A stretch of 64,000 nucleotides of DNA from Marvania coccoides (taxonomy: Eukaryota > Chlorophyta > Trebouxiophyceae > Chlorellales > Chlorellaceae), in contig OY978099.1 in NCBI GenBank assembly GCA_963854735.1, positions 1,116,001-1,180,000 of the forward strand. The letters are read 5' to 3'. Both the position numbers and the translations under genes were made by a program. Under the pieces are notes generated by a model. It did not search any database and was not told where the DNA came from. It saw only the letters and a list, made by a program, of their open reading frames with translations. Shown here in pieces: positions 22,695-34,067 of the stretch. How positions within the stretch are numbered: position 1 is the stretch's first letter; the number at the start of each line of letters is the position of its first letter.

Positions 22695-23169
22695 TGAATC
22701 GTAATGAATTTAACTATCCTCGTTGAGCACCCGCGGTAATGAATTGCTCGCAGAGAAATAGCATATCCGTTTTTCTAAAGATGGCTGCAAGTATTTCTGC
22801 GTGATTTGTAGTGCTGCATCCTAAATATAACGAGTCCGCCCATATACTTATCCTCCCCTCCTTCTCTCCTTTCTTTTACAAAATAGCAGATGGAATGATT
22901 TAACCATTCCCGTTAAGAACCCGAGGCAGAAGCTAGGGGAGCTCACGAGATGCGACGTATACTATTTTAAATAAATGATTGGGTCCGAAAATTGTGGCTC
23001 CTTCGAAGAGTTTCATAAGCAAATCAATGAAGATGTCAAAACCCTGTTTACCTGCAAATCCGCGAAGCGTGTGTTGCTGACGTTAGTATGATTTCCAAGA
23101 CAGCCAAAGGAATGATTATTACATTGCAAAAAATACCTTAAGTAATAATAATGCGTATAAACAGAAATT
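22695..23169. other. Convergent 3' region with a diverged ~30-nt repeat
   Basis: Between the SAP-like gene and SerRS, which end toward each other. ATTTAACTATCCTCGTTGAG with following ACCCGCGG (about 22709-22736) recurs in altered form near 22900-22928 as ATTTAACCATTCCCGTTAAG then AACCCGAGG. No gene seen. Confidence 0.5.
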
Positions 23170-24702
23170 TTAACCCCGCTTGATTCGCTCAATGCCCATC
23201 ATGAACGGTCGCAGCACCTCTGGCACCACCACCGACCCATCCTCCTGCTGGAAGTTCTCCAAAATGGCGACCACCATGCGGGGCACGGCGCACGCCGTCG
23301 CGTTCAGGGTGTGCGCAAACTGCGTGGGCACCTTTTTCGCTTTCCCACCCTTCCCGCCAGCGCTGTTTTCTTCTTGCTGCGCTGGGCGGTAGCGAATGTT
23401 CAGCCGCCGAGCCTGGTAGTCGGTGCAGTTGGAGGCGGAGCTGATCTCGCCGAAACGCTCCAGCCCCGGCATCCACGCCTCAATGTCGTATTTGCGGTAG
23501 GCAGGTGCCCCCAGATCAGCTGTCGGCATGTCGAGAACCTTGAAGTGCAGCCCCAGCTCCGTGAACATCTCCACCTCCAGGTCCAACAGCTCCTGATGCA
23601 GCGCGTCGCTCTGCTCGGGCGTGCACACCACAAACATCTCCACTTTGCTGAACTGGTGCACACGGTACAGCCCCCGGCCGGCCGCCCCCGCCGCGCCCGC
23701 CTCCGTGCGGAAACAGTGCCCAAAGGCCACCATTTTGGCGGGAAGCTCCGCCTCCGACAGGATCTTGTCCATGTGCACGCCTCCCAGCGGTATTTCGGCC
23801 GTGCCAGTGAGGCACAGCCCTGAGTCCTTCACGCTGTAGATCTGGGTGTTGTCCGCCCGGGGCTGGAAGCCGCACTTCTCGAACACGCTCTCCCGCACCA
23901 GGTCGGGCGTGGTCATGGGCAGGAACCCCCGCGCCACCGCCTTCTGCATCGCATAGCTCACCAGCGCCAGCTCCAGCAGCGCCGCCTCGCGCCGGAGGTA
24001 GTAAAACTTGGAGCCGGACACCACAGCGCCGGTCTCAAAGTCCAGAAGGTCCAGGTCCGTGCCGAGCGCGAGGTGGTCTTTGCTGGGGAAAGAAAAGGCG
24101 GGAGGGGAGCCTACCAGCTGCAGCACCGTTGCCACCTCTTCGCCGCCCACTGGAACGCCAGGGTGCGTCATATTAGGCAGTTTCTGGCCTTCACGCTGCA
24201 GCGCGGCATCCGCTGCCGCCAACGCCGCTTCCAGGCCCTCCAGCTCCTCCTTGAGCGCTTTGCCGCGCTGGATGAGCTCCGCACGCGCAGCCGCCTCCAG
24301 CTTGCCCTTCATGGCGGTGGCGGTCTCGTTGCGCGCGGCGCGCACGGTGTCCGTTTGCCTGGTCAGCTCCAGGTAGTGCTCGTACAGGCGGGCGACCTCC
24401 TGGGGGTTGGCTGTTGTGGCTTGACGGGCGGCAGCGTTTCTAGCCACCGCCTCCACATTATCCCGAACGAACTTGAAGTCGATGTTGGCGCGGAAGGCGG
24501 GGGTGATGGGCTCCGCAGCAGCGGCCGGCTCTGCTGCTGCGGGGGCTGCTGCGGCAGCGGTGGCGACGCAAGCCAGGCTGCGGTGGCCCGATAAGCTTGG
24601 CGCATTGCGGGCCAGACCGCGCCATCGCAACGCCTTTGGTGTTGTGAAGAGTGTTCTGCTGAGCCCGCGGGCGGTGCAGCCTCGCAGGAGTAAAGACGCC
24701 AT
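23170..24702 (-). CDS. Seryl-tRNA synthetase, organellar type
   Basis: Charges tRNA-Ser. Single exon of 510 aa from the ATG at 24702. The first 65 residues are rich in Arg, Ser and Ala without acids, a plastid/mitochondrial presequence. Next is the N-terminal long coiled-coil arm (about residues 75-190, for example [20 protein letters not shown]) that grips the tRNA variable arm. It is followed by the class II core: [11 protein letters not shown], motif 2 [13 protein letters not shown] with HQFSKVEMF, and motif 3 region [16 protein letters not shown] near the end. The [16 protein letters not shown] and [16 protein letters not shown] segments are typical of bacterial-type SerRS used in organelles. 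A Gly/Lys-rich insert ([12 protein letters not shown]) sits just before motif 3. Confidence 0.96.
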   Translation of the reverse strand: MASLLLRGCTARGLSRTLFTTPKALRWRGLARNAPSLSGHRSLACVATAAAAAPAAAEPAAAAEPITPAFRANIDFKFVRDNVEAVARNAAARQATTANPQEVARLYEHYLELTRQTDTVRAARNETATAMKGKLEAAARAELIQRGKALKEELEGLEAALAAADAALQREGQKLPNMTHPGVPVGGEEVATVLQLVGSPPAFSFPSKDHLALGTDLDLLDFETGAVVSGSKFYYLRREAALLELALVSYAMQKAVARGFLPMTTPDLVRESVFEKCGFQPRADNTQIYSVKDSGLCLTGTAEIPLGGVHMDKILSEAELPAKMVAFGHCFRTEAGAAGAAGRGLYRVHQFSKVEMFVVCTPEQSDALHQELLDLEVEMFTELGLHFKVLDMPTADLGAPAYRKYDIEAWMPGLERFGEISSASNCTDYQARRLNIRYRPAQQEENSAGGKGGKAKKVPTQFAHTLNATACAVPRMVVAILENFQQEDGSVVVPEVLRPFMMGIERIKRG

Positions 24703-25074
24703 ATATTTTTGAATTAATAAATTTATGCGGAGTGGACTTGATGAGGGCGACAATGCTGCCACACCCAGCTCCACAATTTCGATGTCTATTCAAGATTTTG
24801 TTTATAATGCAATTTAATGTTTTTGTGGAAGTGCCACCACCCATTTTTTTTTGGCTGAAATTTTTTGAAAAATATTTGCACGCGTCTCGGTTCCCTTCGT
24901 CTCAATTTTCATAGTTTAATTTTGGCTTTGGATTTTCCACCGAAACGCTGGCGACCTGCCGCTGCGCACAACGCATGTTTTGTTTTTAAATGAATTCGAA
25001 TTATTCCATAAACGATTAAACGACATGACCATTCACCGACCCAGCACCTGCAGCACAATGCACAGATAGCCGGG
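24703..25074. other. Divergent promoter region, no gene seen
   Basis: Shared upstream region of SerRS (minus) and the sorting nexin (plus). AT-rich. Confidence 0.6.
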
Positions 25075-28000
25075 ATGGACGCAAAGCAGGCTCAGTTGCT
25101 GAGCAGGGTCGCCTTGCGTCTAGGCAGATGCTTCTTGCTGGCCCTCGCCGCTGCCTGGGCTTTAACTTGTGAGGGACTGAATGCTGTTATCCCTTCATAC
25201 ACAGCATATTGAGCCCCCCATCTCACGTTTCTTGTCGCCTTTCAAATCGCCAGGGACCAGCGGCTCCGTGCTGCTGAACATACCGCTCGTATTCGCGACA
25301 GCCTTCATCGCCCGCCACGTCCTCTCTCCCAAGCCGCCCCCGCCCCCCTCCGATGCCTCCAGGTCCGGCCGCCGCCGCCGCACCTACGTCACGCCCTCAG
25401 AAACATCCCACGCAACTGCAGCCGCTGCGGCTGCTCTTGCTGCCGCAGTTTTGCCGTCGAGGCACTCCCACCGCTGGCGAGACAACGTGCGGTCTAAGGT
25501 GGTGGAGCACGCTTGGGAGACATTCTGCGGTAGCATTGTGCAGCAGTTCATTTATGAGACCTGGTATATGCACCTATCGCCAGACACAGAGTTTCCAGCT
25601 GAAATCCGGAGGCTGCTCAACCACGCGTTCGGGCAGGGAGCGGCGCGCGCGCGTGGGGTGGACGTGCGTGCCACGATGGAGGACCTGTGCGAGCTCGTGA
25701 TGGAGCAGCTGGAGCTGTGAGCAAGGTTTTTGATTTATTTTATTATATTATATTTTGTAACCCTAATTTACAAATTTTTTATTATAATTTTTTGTAGGTA
25801 TCGGGACACCAGGGAGGCGGTGATGGCAGATAGAGTGGCAGCAGCGGCGCTCACTGGGCCAGACCCTGCTGCCCGAGAGAGGGCGCTGAGGGAGAGGATG
25901 GCGGCAGACGGCAACCTGCACCCCGCGCTGCTCCAGCCGGAAGGAGACTACAAGGTAAGCTCGATGTTTTCCTGTATATGTATTAGTCAAATTAGTTTTT
26001 TTTTCTCCTCAATTTTCCTTGCTGGGTTTCCACAGCAAAAAACCGGCGAGTATGTCATCAGCCTGATTCGAAAGCTCAAAAGGAATCGTTTGATTTGCTG
26101 CAGATGCTGCGCTCAGTGTCTGAAGGCATGGTGAAGCTGTTGTTGGACCCGGCAGACCACTCACGTGTGGCGGTGAAGGCGGTGACACGGGAGCTGTTGG
26201 CAGGATGCGTGCTGCGCCCGCTGATGATGTTTGCCACGCCCTACCACGTCAACAAAGGGATGTACCGCCTGCTGGCGGGGCCGCGGGGCTCCCGGGTTCG
26301 AGGGCTGCCACAGGGCGCTGCTCCGGAGCTGGACGCTGCAAAAGCCCGAGCCATGCGGGGCCACTGGGAGTTTGAGCAGCGCATTGTGTGAGCACTCTTT
26401 TTTTTTTTTGAAACAAATTTACTCCTTTTCCACTTCTCTTTTCTATCGGTTCTTGCGTCTTACATTAACTAATTATTTATTTTTTCCTGGCGGGAAAAAC
26501 AGGAAAACGGTGGAGGCGGAGCAGACACCTGCCCCTAAGGCGATGCCCAGGGCCGCATCCACGTACCACCTGCGGCAGCAACAGCAGCAGCAGAGTGTGC
26601 AGCCTGAGCCTCGTTCCCGCTCTTTTGATGGGCCCCGTCTTTCTTCCACTTGTCCCGCGGAATCCACCGCCAAACCCTCCACCTCGGGCCCGCCAGACGC
26701 CCAGCCGGCGCGGTTTTGGTCGGAGACGCAGCAGGCCACAGCAGGAGCAGCGCCGCCGCCACCTGAACGGCAACAACCACGCTCCAGGCTGGCAGGGCTT
26801 TCTGCCTCGCAATCCTCTGCCCCAGACAGCCCTTCCCAACCCTTTCCGCCTCCCCAGCAGCGCGACGCTGCTTCCTCTTCCTTTTCCACAGACGCGGCAA
26901 CGACTTCAACGTCGTCCATGGCTGTGCTGCGGCCGACTCCCTTTGAGCAGCCCTCCTTCTCCTCGGCTCCCCCAGTGATGACCACCGCCGCAGAGCCCGC
27001 CGCCACCGCCACAGGAGCCTCGTCTGCGACAAGTTTGGGTGAAAGGGGCCACCTGCTGGCCCCCTGCGCCTCGTCTGCCGTCACAGAGGTGCACAGCGCA
27101 GCGCACGACGTTGCGCACCCCTCCCCCGCTGCTTCTCTGTCGGGATTCATGGGCCGGCCGCGCGCGCGGGTAGTGGCCGCTGACTTGGACTCTTCTGGGG
27201 CCAAAGACGTCGTGGTTTACAAGGTGAGAGTCGGCGACGACGGCACCGACCGTGAGTGGACTGTCTCGCGGCGCTACCGCCACTTTGAGGTGCTGCACCG
27301 GCAGCTGCGCGCCGCGGTGGGGTACCACTCCAAGCTCCCCCCCAAGCGCATCTTCATTCACACCCAAAACGAGGACTTTGTGGAGGATCGGCGGCGGGCG
27401 CTGGACGCCTACTTGCGCGATGTTTTAGCGAGCCCTGGGCTGGCGCGCAGCGGGGACGTGTGGGAGTTTCTGCGGGTTGGATCTGAGCGGTTTGAAATCC
27501 CCGGCGCGGGGGGAGGCTCGACCAGCGACGGCGGTGGAATGGCCAAGAAGCCGACCACGGTGAAGCGGGGGCTGTCTCGCGCGGTGCTGGCGGCCACGCA
27601 GAGCGTGGGGCGCGGGGTGATGGACACCGCGGTGGACGTCACCCGCGGTGTGACCTCTGCGGTGATGCAGGAGGCGCGGTCCATTCGCAGCGTAGCCACC
27701 GGCCACCACCACCACCGCCGCAGCGCCAGCGTACCTGAAGACCTCCAAGACTTCGATCCCGCCGAGGGAGAGCCTGGAGGCGGCGCTGCGGGGGCGGGTC
27801 CCACCCCCGCGCGCTCTGCCCGCCGCCCCGACCCGTTGACGCGCGCCGGCACGGGGCTTTTGCGCACCGCCACAGCCTCTGCCCGAAAAGTGCGAAACGT
27901 GCTGATTTCGAGCGGGCAGCACTCGGGGGACAGGGAGGGCAGCGAGGAGGAGGGCGGCGGTGTCGAGCTGCCCACCCGGGAGCTGAATTTCGCTGAATTT

Positions 28001-29014
28001 GGTGGGGCAGAGCGTCGGCAGTCCCGGCAGGGCAGCGGCAGCGAGGCAGCGGGGCCCTCGCGCTCTGCCTCTCCCAGCAAACGCAGCATCAGGGGGCTGC
28101 CGCGCAAGCCCAGCAGACCCCCGCGTGGATCCTCACCCGTCAAGCTCCGCCGTGGACTTTCCTCCAGCCTTTCTTCTGGGTTAAATCTCGCTGAGCGGTC
28201 GGCGGCCTTCACTCCCGGGTTTCAGCCCCCGCCTGTGGCTGCCTGGGACGCCCCTGCAGGTGACCCTGCGGCGCCTGTCATCGAGGTCGACGCCTTCGGC
28301 GCTTCCTCGCCATTGACGCCCCTTGGCGGCCCGACCCCCGCTGCCACGCCTCCCCCTGCGGGCGGCGGCGGGCCGCCGGGGCCGGGGCTGCCTGACCTGG
28401 ATGCCTGCTCCGGCATCTCCGCGCCGCTGTACGAGCTCGTGGATTGCATATTTCAGCTGCAGACCCGCGGCTTCTTCCGCCGACAGGTCTACTCAGTGGC
28501 GCGGCAGGTGCTGTCTATGGCCATCGGCGACGCCATCGACGTGCACCTGCAGGCGCAGCTGGGGATGGTGCGGCAGGAGAGCACCCTGGCGCGCGTTATT
28601 CAGCTCATTCAGACGTCGCTGTGGCCGGGCGGAGTGTGGTTCCAGCACACCCCGCAGTTCAAAGAAGCGCACCCCCCGCCGCCGCCGCCATCCCTGGGGC
28701 AACAGAACCAGCCGCAGCAACAGCCTGGTATGCAGCCAGAGCGGTACCTGGAGCCTTCAGGCCCTGCACCGCTGGATGAAGATGAGCTGAGGGAGGCGGT
28801 GGGGGAGTTGCTGCTGCGGAGGGCGCCCACGGCGCTGGTGCGGCTGGTGGGGAAGGGGCCCTACTGCGAGGGGGTGCAGGATTTGTACGAGATGATGCAG
28901 AGCTCCACGTTCATGCGGCAGGTTGGGTACGGCGTCCTGGAGATCGCGGTGCTGCACCTGTGCCCAGAGCTGAAGCCGCTGTTCCACCACCTGGCACACG
29001 GCGGACTGGAATAA
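25075..29014 (+). CDS. Sorting nexin with PXA, PX and nexin-C domains
   Basis: Membrane-anchored lipid-binding protein of the SNX13/14/25 kind, acting at endosomes or ER contact sites. Exons: 25075..25168, 25254..25716, 25798..25954, 26104..26387 and 26503..29014 (1169 aa), phases consistent. Two hydrophobic segments lie near residues 15-55. The PXA domain follows (about 110-330), with LHPALLQPEGDYK, REL and HVNKGMYRLL. A long Ser/Pro/Gln-rich linker separates it from the PX domain at about 552-665 (VVVYKVRVGDDG, WTVSRRYRHFEVLH, KLPPKR, FVEDRRRALDAYL: the SRRYRHF site binds phosphoinositides). After another disordered stretch comes the nexin-C domain (about 960-1169). No RGS domain is seen. 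Intron 3 could hide a small extra exon, but that would need an unseen donor. Confidence 0.9.
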
Positions 29015-29397
29015 GCCCTGAATAGTCTCGCTAGTTACTAGGTATTCAATTAAATATAGGTTGGTTGCCAGCGTGATCGCTGGTAGTTTTTAGCGGTTTA
29101 TAATTTGTATCATTTTTATTATGTGTGAACTTGAAAGACCCGTTTCCACGCTTTTCCTTTTGCTGACCGTTTTAATTCCTCAAACTTCCTATAAATTTCA
29201 TACCTGCGTGTGTTTTCTTATCCTTGCATTTGTCTTTCCTCCCACTGTTCATTTTTGCTGCTTGCGGTTTTCTCGTTCCTCCAATAGCGAGGATCTTAAC
29301 CCCTTTTTTGTACATTCTGTAATATGTGACAAACATCTTCTCAAATTCCTGCGGTATTGCCATCCATACTGTTTCTAAAAAAAAAAAAAGGTCACAA
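29015..29397. other. Convergent 3' region, no gene seen
   Basis: Holds the 3' UTRs of the sorting nexin (plus) and NCBP3 (minus). AT-rich. Confidence 0.6.
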
Positions 29398-30860
29398 CTA
29401 CAAATCGCCGTAGTCCACAGCTTGACGTGCAGGCTCCGCATCTTCGGCCACCCTCTGCCGCTGCGCCGCCCCACCTTGCATCTGCACATCGCCGTCAGCG
29501 TCGCTCCTCCGCTTGCCGCCATACATGCGGTTGCCTCTGCCCTTCCTGGCCCCCCCTTCTCCCGCCTCGCCCCCCGCCGGACCATCAAAGTACCGGTCGT
29601 CGTGCTGCCACGAGGGGTGTCCTCCGATCCCATCATCATCATTTCTTCCTCTTCCTCGCTGTTGGCGACGTCCCTCCCCAAAATCTCCGCCTTTCCCTCC
29701 TTCCTCTCCTTCTCCTGCCGCAAATCCACCTTCACCTCCTTCTTCCCCGCCCTCGTACGACCTCCGCACGCGGTACTTCCGCCCCCTCCCGCGCCCCCTG
29801 CCTTCCCCACGGCCGGCTCCCCGCCCACCGCCAGCGCTGACCACCCACAGCCGCCGCGACTGCATCCGCTCCGAGGGCTTCACGTCCAGCACCGTCGCCA
29901 TTCGGAAGATTAGTGGGATATTGCTCCCTGCTTTAACGAAATCCGCGCCTTTGTGCCACAGATATTCCAAATTTGCCGGATCTGAAGCTTCCACGCCCTG
30001 CGGCAGATCTTCGGCCGGCAGCGGCGCGCCCAGCCCCGCAATGGCACGCTTGGCGGTGTCTGAGTCGCCGAACAGCACGTTGGCGGAGCTATCGTTCAGC
30101 CACTCCACGTAGGTGGGACCGTACTCTGCGAAATATTTTAAAACGTCGCCGGTGGACAATAAATCCACGCCGTAGACGTGCACGGCGTCGGGGCGTCGGT
30201 CCACCTCAGCGGGCGCATCTTTGCGCTGCTCGTACAGGTCTGCAAAGCAAGAAAGTAAGGAATTTGTCAGCAAAAAAAAAACGTCTTTTCCGATTTCCTC
30301 CTTCTCCCTCCCCCCACCAAATTTACGTAAAATAATAGGGGTTTCTCCATGCATTTTAGCGCCCGCCTTTCATTCTTACCAATTTCCATCAGGCCTGCCT
30401 CTGCGTTGGGATCTGGCGCCTCAAACTCAGTCCCGAACCGCTGGGCCCTTGCTCGTCTTTTCTCCAAGTCCTCAGGGGCGTTCCACTCCAGCCCAGTGCC
30501 CGGCATGTTGAACCTCTCTCCGCGCTGCTGCCTCTTCTGCGACTCCTCCTCTGTGAACATATCGAAGCCGGTGGCAAAGCCGGGGCGGTGGGGCAAGATG
30601 CGCTCCCGCCGCGCCTCGTCGCGAAACTCCCGCCTGCTGTTCCCCGGGTCGCGGTACTCCACTCCAAATTTCTCAGCTCTGGTATCGTTGTGCATAAGCA
30701 GAGAAAGAGTGAGAACGACCGCTGCAATAAATAATTATTAAAAAAATGTGATGGTGGCGTGCCTTCTTCGATGCCGTTCGCGCTCCTCTTCCAGCGTAAT
30801 TTTTTCCTCTTCCACCAGCTCATTGATGTCAAGGCCGGGCTGTACTGCTTCCTCCGCCAT
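29398..30860 (-). CDS. NCBP3: Nuclear cap-binding protein subunit 3-like
   Basis: Family known to pair with NCBP1 and help mRNA export in an alternative cap-binding complex. Minus-strand exons: 30860..30763, 30678..30380 and 30239..29398 (412 aa). The RRM-like core is recognisable from VHVYGVDLLSTGDVLKYFAEYGPTYVEWLNDSSANVLFGD, matching the family's YGvd-MsT-D-YF-Y-P-IEW-DDSS-NV pattern; upstream is an RAEKFGVEYRDP segment. The C-terminal third is an Arg/Gly/Glu-rich tail (GRGEGRGRGRGRK) typical of RNA-binding proteins. Intron 1 begins with GC (AGAAG|GCACGC) and ends in CAG; no GT donor close by restores frame. Confidence 0.85.
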
Positions 30861-30994
30861 GGCGTTTTTTTAAATTTATTTTTTCGATGGTATTTGTTTT
30901 GATTTGTCTTCAAGGGGACAGCACATTCACAATAATTTACTACACTGTATTTGATAAAAAAAATTTATATTGTAAAATTCAATCAATTTGACAT

Positions 30995-31633
30995 TTACTC
31001 CGTTTCAGCCCAGCTTGAAATATAGCGGGGGTCCATGGACAACCGCCTCGAATGCTCGGGGTGCTGCAATGCTCGGGGTGCTGCAGGCCGAGCGCGTGGG
31101 GCAGGCGCGGGGCTCGCAAAACCACACTCTCCCAGGACTGCCCGGTTGTCCGCGATTGCGCGCCAGTTCCCGTCCTTCAGGATGCCTTCACACATGAAGG
31201 CCTCCAAATACCCGCTGTCTTTCTTCCCTCCCACCATCCAGACCAAGAAAGGAAGTTCATGCTCTCTCAGCTGTTCAATATGCGGCACCAGGTTCTTCAC
31301 ACGGTTTTTGTACGCTGCATTCGTTTCCTTGACGGTGGCCTTGCTGTGTGTGCTGTACACACAGTCCCCAAGCCTGGGCATCACCGGTACCGGCCAGCCG
31401 AACCGGTCCTGCAACGCGTCCTGGAAGTAGTAAAGCATCCATGTCCCAGCGGGGTTCTTCTTCAAGATCTCCAGAGTGGCGGCGTCGCAAGAGATCTCGG
31501 CGGTCATTGTCTCCAAGCACCGCACCGTGGCGACGAGATATGCCCGTCCAGCGCATGTCCTGGTTATGTTGGTAGCTTTGGCGTGGACGTACTCCCGCCT
31601 TTTCTCGTACGCCGTCGGTTTGGGGGTGGGCAT
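30995..31633 (-). CDS. Unrecognised 212-aa protein with a recent C-terminal frameshift
   Basis: Single open frame from the ATG at 31633. An AG preceded by TTGTTCTTTTGCTC near 31660 could be an acceptor, so an upstream exon is possible. I do not recognise the family; visible features are a basic N terminus (KPTAYEKRREYVHAK), two Cys in the first third, and segments such as HELPFLVWMVGGKKDSGYLEAFMCEG. Near the 3' end a perfect 17-bp tandem duplication (31051-31084) shifts the frame. The present tail is QHPEHSRRLSMDPRYISSW and onward, while removing one copy gives a shorter tail ending HGPPLYFKLG and then TGA. Confidence 0.6.
   Translation of the reverse strand: MPTPKPTAYEKRREYVHAKATNITRTCAGRAYLVATVRCLETMTAEISCDAATLEILKKNPAGTWMLYYFQDALQDRFGWPVPVMPRLGDCVYSTHSKATVKETNAAYKNRVKNLVPHIEQLREHELPFLVWMVGGKKDSGYLEAFMCEGILKDGNWRAIADNRAVLGECGFASPAPAPRARPAAPRALQHPEHSRRLSMDPRYISSWAETE
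31051..31084 (-). repeat. 17-bp perfect tandem duplication inside a coding region
   Basis: Two adjacent copies of AATGCTCGGGGTGCTGC (plus strand). Because 17 is not a multiple of three, the duplication changes the reading frame of the 212-aa protein's C terminus. Confidence 0.9.
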
Positions 31634-32159
31634 CCCTGCAATCACATTACCCACCACTGAGCAAAAGAACAATGAATTTGCGAATCGCCCCCAATTGTTT
31701 ATATGGTTCACCTGTTGCAATTGCTACGCTGCTCAATGGCGAGTGCCGCTGCCTGATTGGGCCAAAATAAGCAATCACTGTTTTGAAAAATAGTGGATTT
31801 TTTTCCCCGTTTCCTGCGACCCAGCGGCCATTTGCGCTAAGAAAGGAATACTGCAATAACTTTAGAATATAAAAGAAGCAATCTTGCTTCTCGAAAAAAA
31901 CTCTTTGCGCATTTCCTCCGGAGGTAGGAAATTAGGCTCTGATGGCTCCTGTTTGCTATATTTATACTGGTTTAATGCTACAAAAAGCGAATATGGAACG
32001 GCGGGGTCATTCCGCGCCTGTTTGGCGCTACTTCCTAGCCCTCCGTCTAGTGAAAAAACTCACTTGAGCCTATTGCATAAACTAATGCACAAAAAAGGCG
32101 CATGCCAACCAGTGCATGCTATGGGTATCATTTAAAACGCGTGTAGAGACTGTGAATAC
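31634..32159. other. Divergent upstream region, possible unseen 5' exons
   Basis: Between the 212-aa protein gene (minus) and the alpha-kinase gene (plus). AT-rich; it may hold non-coding or short first exons of either gene, but none can be fixed by eye. Confidence 0.5.
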
Positions 32160-33886
32160 ATGCTTATACGCAGATTTAAGAAACTTGCAGCGGAGTCTCG
32201 CAGGTGCAGTAGGTTTCACGATGCCGCAACCGCAGCAGCTACAGCTCAAGTGCACAGCGTAGATCTCGGCATGAGCCAAAGAAATATTTTTGTCGCACAG
32301 CCTGATTTTCTTTATGGCTTTCTTGCAATTTTCCGCCTTTCTTCCCTTTCTTCTCTAAATGGTTTTCTTGGAACATAAGCTTGTCGCCTTGGATCCCTCC
32401 GAAATCCGCGAAATCAACTTAATTTTATATCTTAATTTCAGGGTGGCAGCTGTGGTCCCCATGCAGCAGGGTGACAGCAAGGAAAAGAGGGGAGCCCAGC
32501 AGTTTAAGGCTCAGCAAATACAATTGTTAAAACTGGCCAAGGCTGTCAAAAAGGCGGAGGCAGAGCGAGACTTGCTCAAAGAGGAGGTTCGTTCAATTTT
32601 TAATCCCTTAAAATTAGGCTGTTCAAGATTATTCCTGCTGTCAAGCCCCGACCACTGTTGGCGCTTTCTTCTGCTTTGTTTTCATATGCCCAGTATACTC
32701 CGAGGATAATTAAGCTCGTCTTTGTAGGTCAAGCGAGGCAACGATGTGCTGCGGGAGGAGATGCGCGTCAAGGACCTCATGAAGGAGCTGCAGATGATGC
32801 GGGGTGGGTGCCTTTTCACAATAGCAAACAACAAGAAACTGTACCAAACTCAATATTAAAAAAACGTGTGGGGGAGGTGCAGGAAACGAGGCCAACATTG
32901 ACGCCCTGTGCTGCTTCGGCGCGCCCAACTGGGACGGCTCTGGGAGTGAATGGGGGCCGGTGCTGAAGGGCACCGAAATCCTCCACGAGGCCTCCAAAGT
33001 CGACCCAACGCACTCAGTACTTCGGGGCGGCTTCCTCTCTGCGAAAGGAGGAATCCAGATTGTCAGCTTTGACTGCTTCTCGCGCCCCCTCGCCATTCAG
33101 CTGTACACCAAGCCGTTTAGCAAGGGAGGGCTGCGCATGGCGATGTACGCTCGCGACGCTGACACCGGGCGCCGGCTGGTGGCGAAACGGGCTCTCGAGG
33201 AGCATCGGTCAGCGCAGAAGAATGCCAAGGCGATGCATGTCGACGCTCAGTCTGCAGCGCTCAGCAGAGTGGTGGCCGCCGATTTTACGGGTGCGGTGAA
33301 GGGCATGCACCGCCACCAGCCCCTCACCAGCGGCGCAGCCCCCGAGGTGTCCTACCTGTCCGCTTCGGTGGCCATTCTGCCTGACCCGGCGCGCCCTGGT
33401 AACCTATGATTTTCTTCTTCGATGTATCTCCCTCTTCCGTCCTTCTATTTCTGTTCATGTTTATCAATAATTTCAAGCAGTTGTATTTTTAACTTCCTTA
33501 GTATTAAAATTTTAACCGTAGGCTGCCAGGCCGTGTACCTACTGGAGCCTTTCCTCGACTGCTCCGCCGCCGGCGGCGGGTGCTGGCAGAAGTTCTCCCT
33601 CAACGACGGCAAAATCCTGGCGGCAGGGGAGGACGACGCCGTCTCCCAGGCCTTCACCCACTTTTCGCAGCGGTACCGCAGCAGTGCCGACCCTGAGTCG
33701 GGGCTGGCCATCGTTGACGTGCAGGGGCTGCGAGTCGGGGAAGGAAACCAGTACACGCTCACTGACCCTGCGGTGGCATCGCTCAACCAGGCGTATGGTA
33801 AGTCTGACCTGGGTGCCGGCGCGGTGGAGAAGTTTAAGGCCTCCCACACCTGCTCAGCGGCATGCAGAGCCCTGGCCAGGTCCTAA
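32160..33886 (+). CDS. Alpha-kinase family protein (MHCK/eEF2K type)
   Basis: Atypical Ser/Thr kinase. Exons: 32160..32203 (tentative), 32442..32586, 32728..32803, 32883..33398 and 33522..33886 (381 aa). If the first exon is wrong, translation could start at the ATG at 32461 (360 aa). The N terminus is a charged coiled coil (LLKLAKAVKKAEAERDLLKEEVKR, EEMRVKDLMKELQMM). The alpha-kinase domain fills the rest: VLKGTEI, PLAIQLYTKPFSKGGLRMAMYAR, VYLLEPFLDC, QAFTHFSQR, SGLAIVDVQGLRVGEGNQYTLTDPAVAS, then the zinc-site HTCSAACRAL at the C terminus. The gene ends soon after the kinase, so no substrate-targeting domain follows. The donor of the second coding exon (GAG|GTTCGT) is weak, and its intron contains the 25-nt shared element. 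Confidence 0.82.
32679..32703 (+). repeat. Second copy of the 25-nt intron-shared sequence
   Basis: TTTTCATATGCCC followed by AGTATACTCCGA within an alpha-kinase intron. It is 24 of 25 identical to 589-613 and in the same orientation relative to the gene. Confidence 0.6.
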
Positions 33887-34067
33887 TTCAGTTGTGAAAT
33901 TAAACGCACCGTGCTGTACATGCACTAAAAACACGCGTGCTGGCTGCCATTGCCTTGCTGTTCAAATTCCACCAGGTGTACGTTACAAACATACACTGTA
34001 CTATAAGTACTAGAGTCGCAACTTCCACGGTATTTTTTTAGCGACGTAAAACAAATTAGAACTATTA

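Noticed and set aside
26035..26103. Possible extra exon in the sorting nexin after TTTCCACAG
   Set aside because: It would need a donor just before 26104, where the sequence is an acceptor (GCTGCAG); one intron 25955-26103 keeps frame and matches the PXA domain.
26290..26310. Sequence GGGTTCGAGG resembling a tRNA B box
   Set aside because: It lies in the coding frame of the sorting nexin, and no A box or cloverleaf can be drawn around it.
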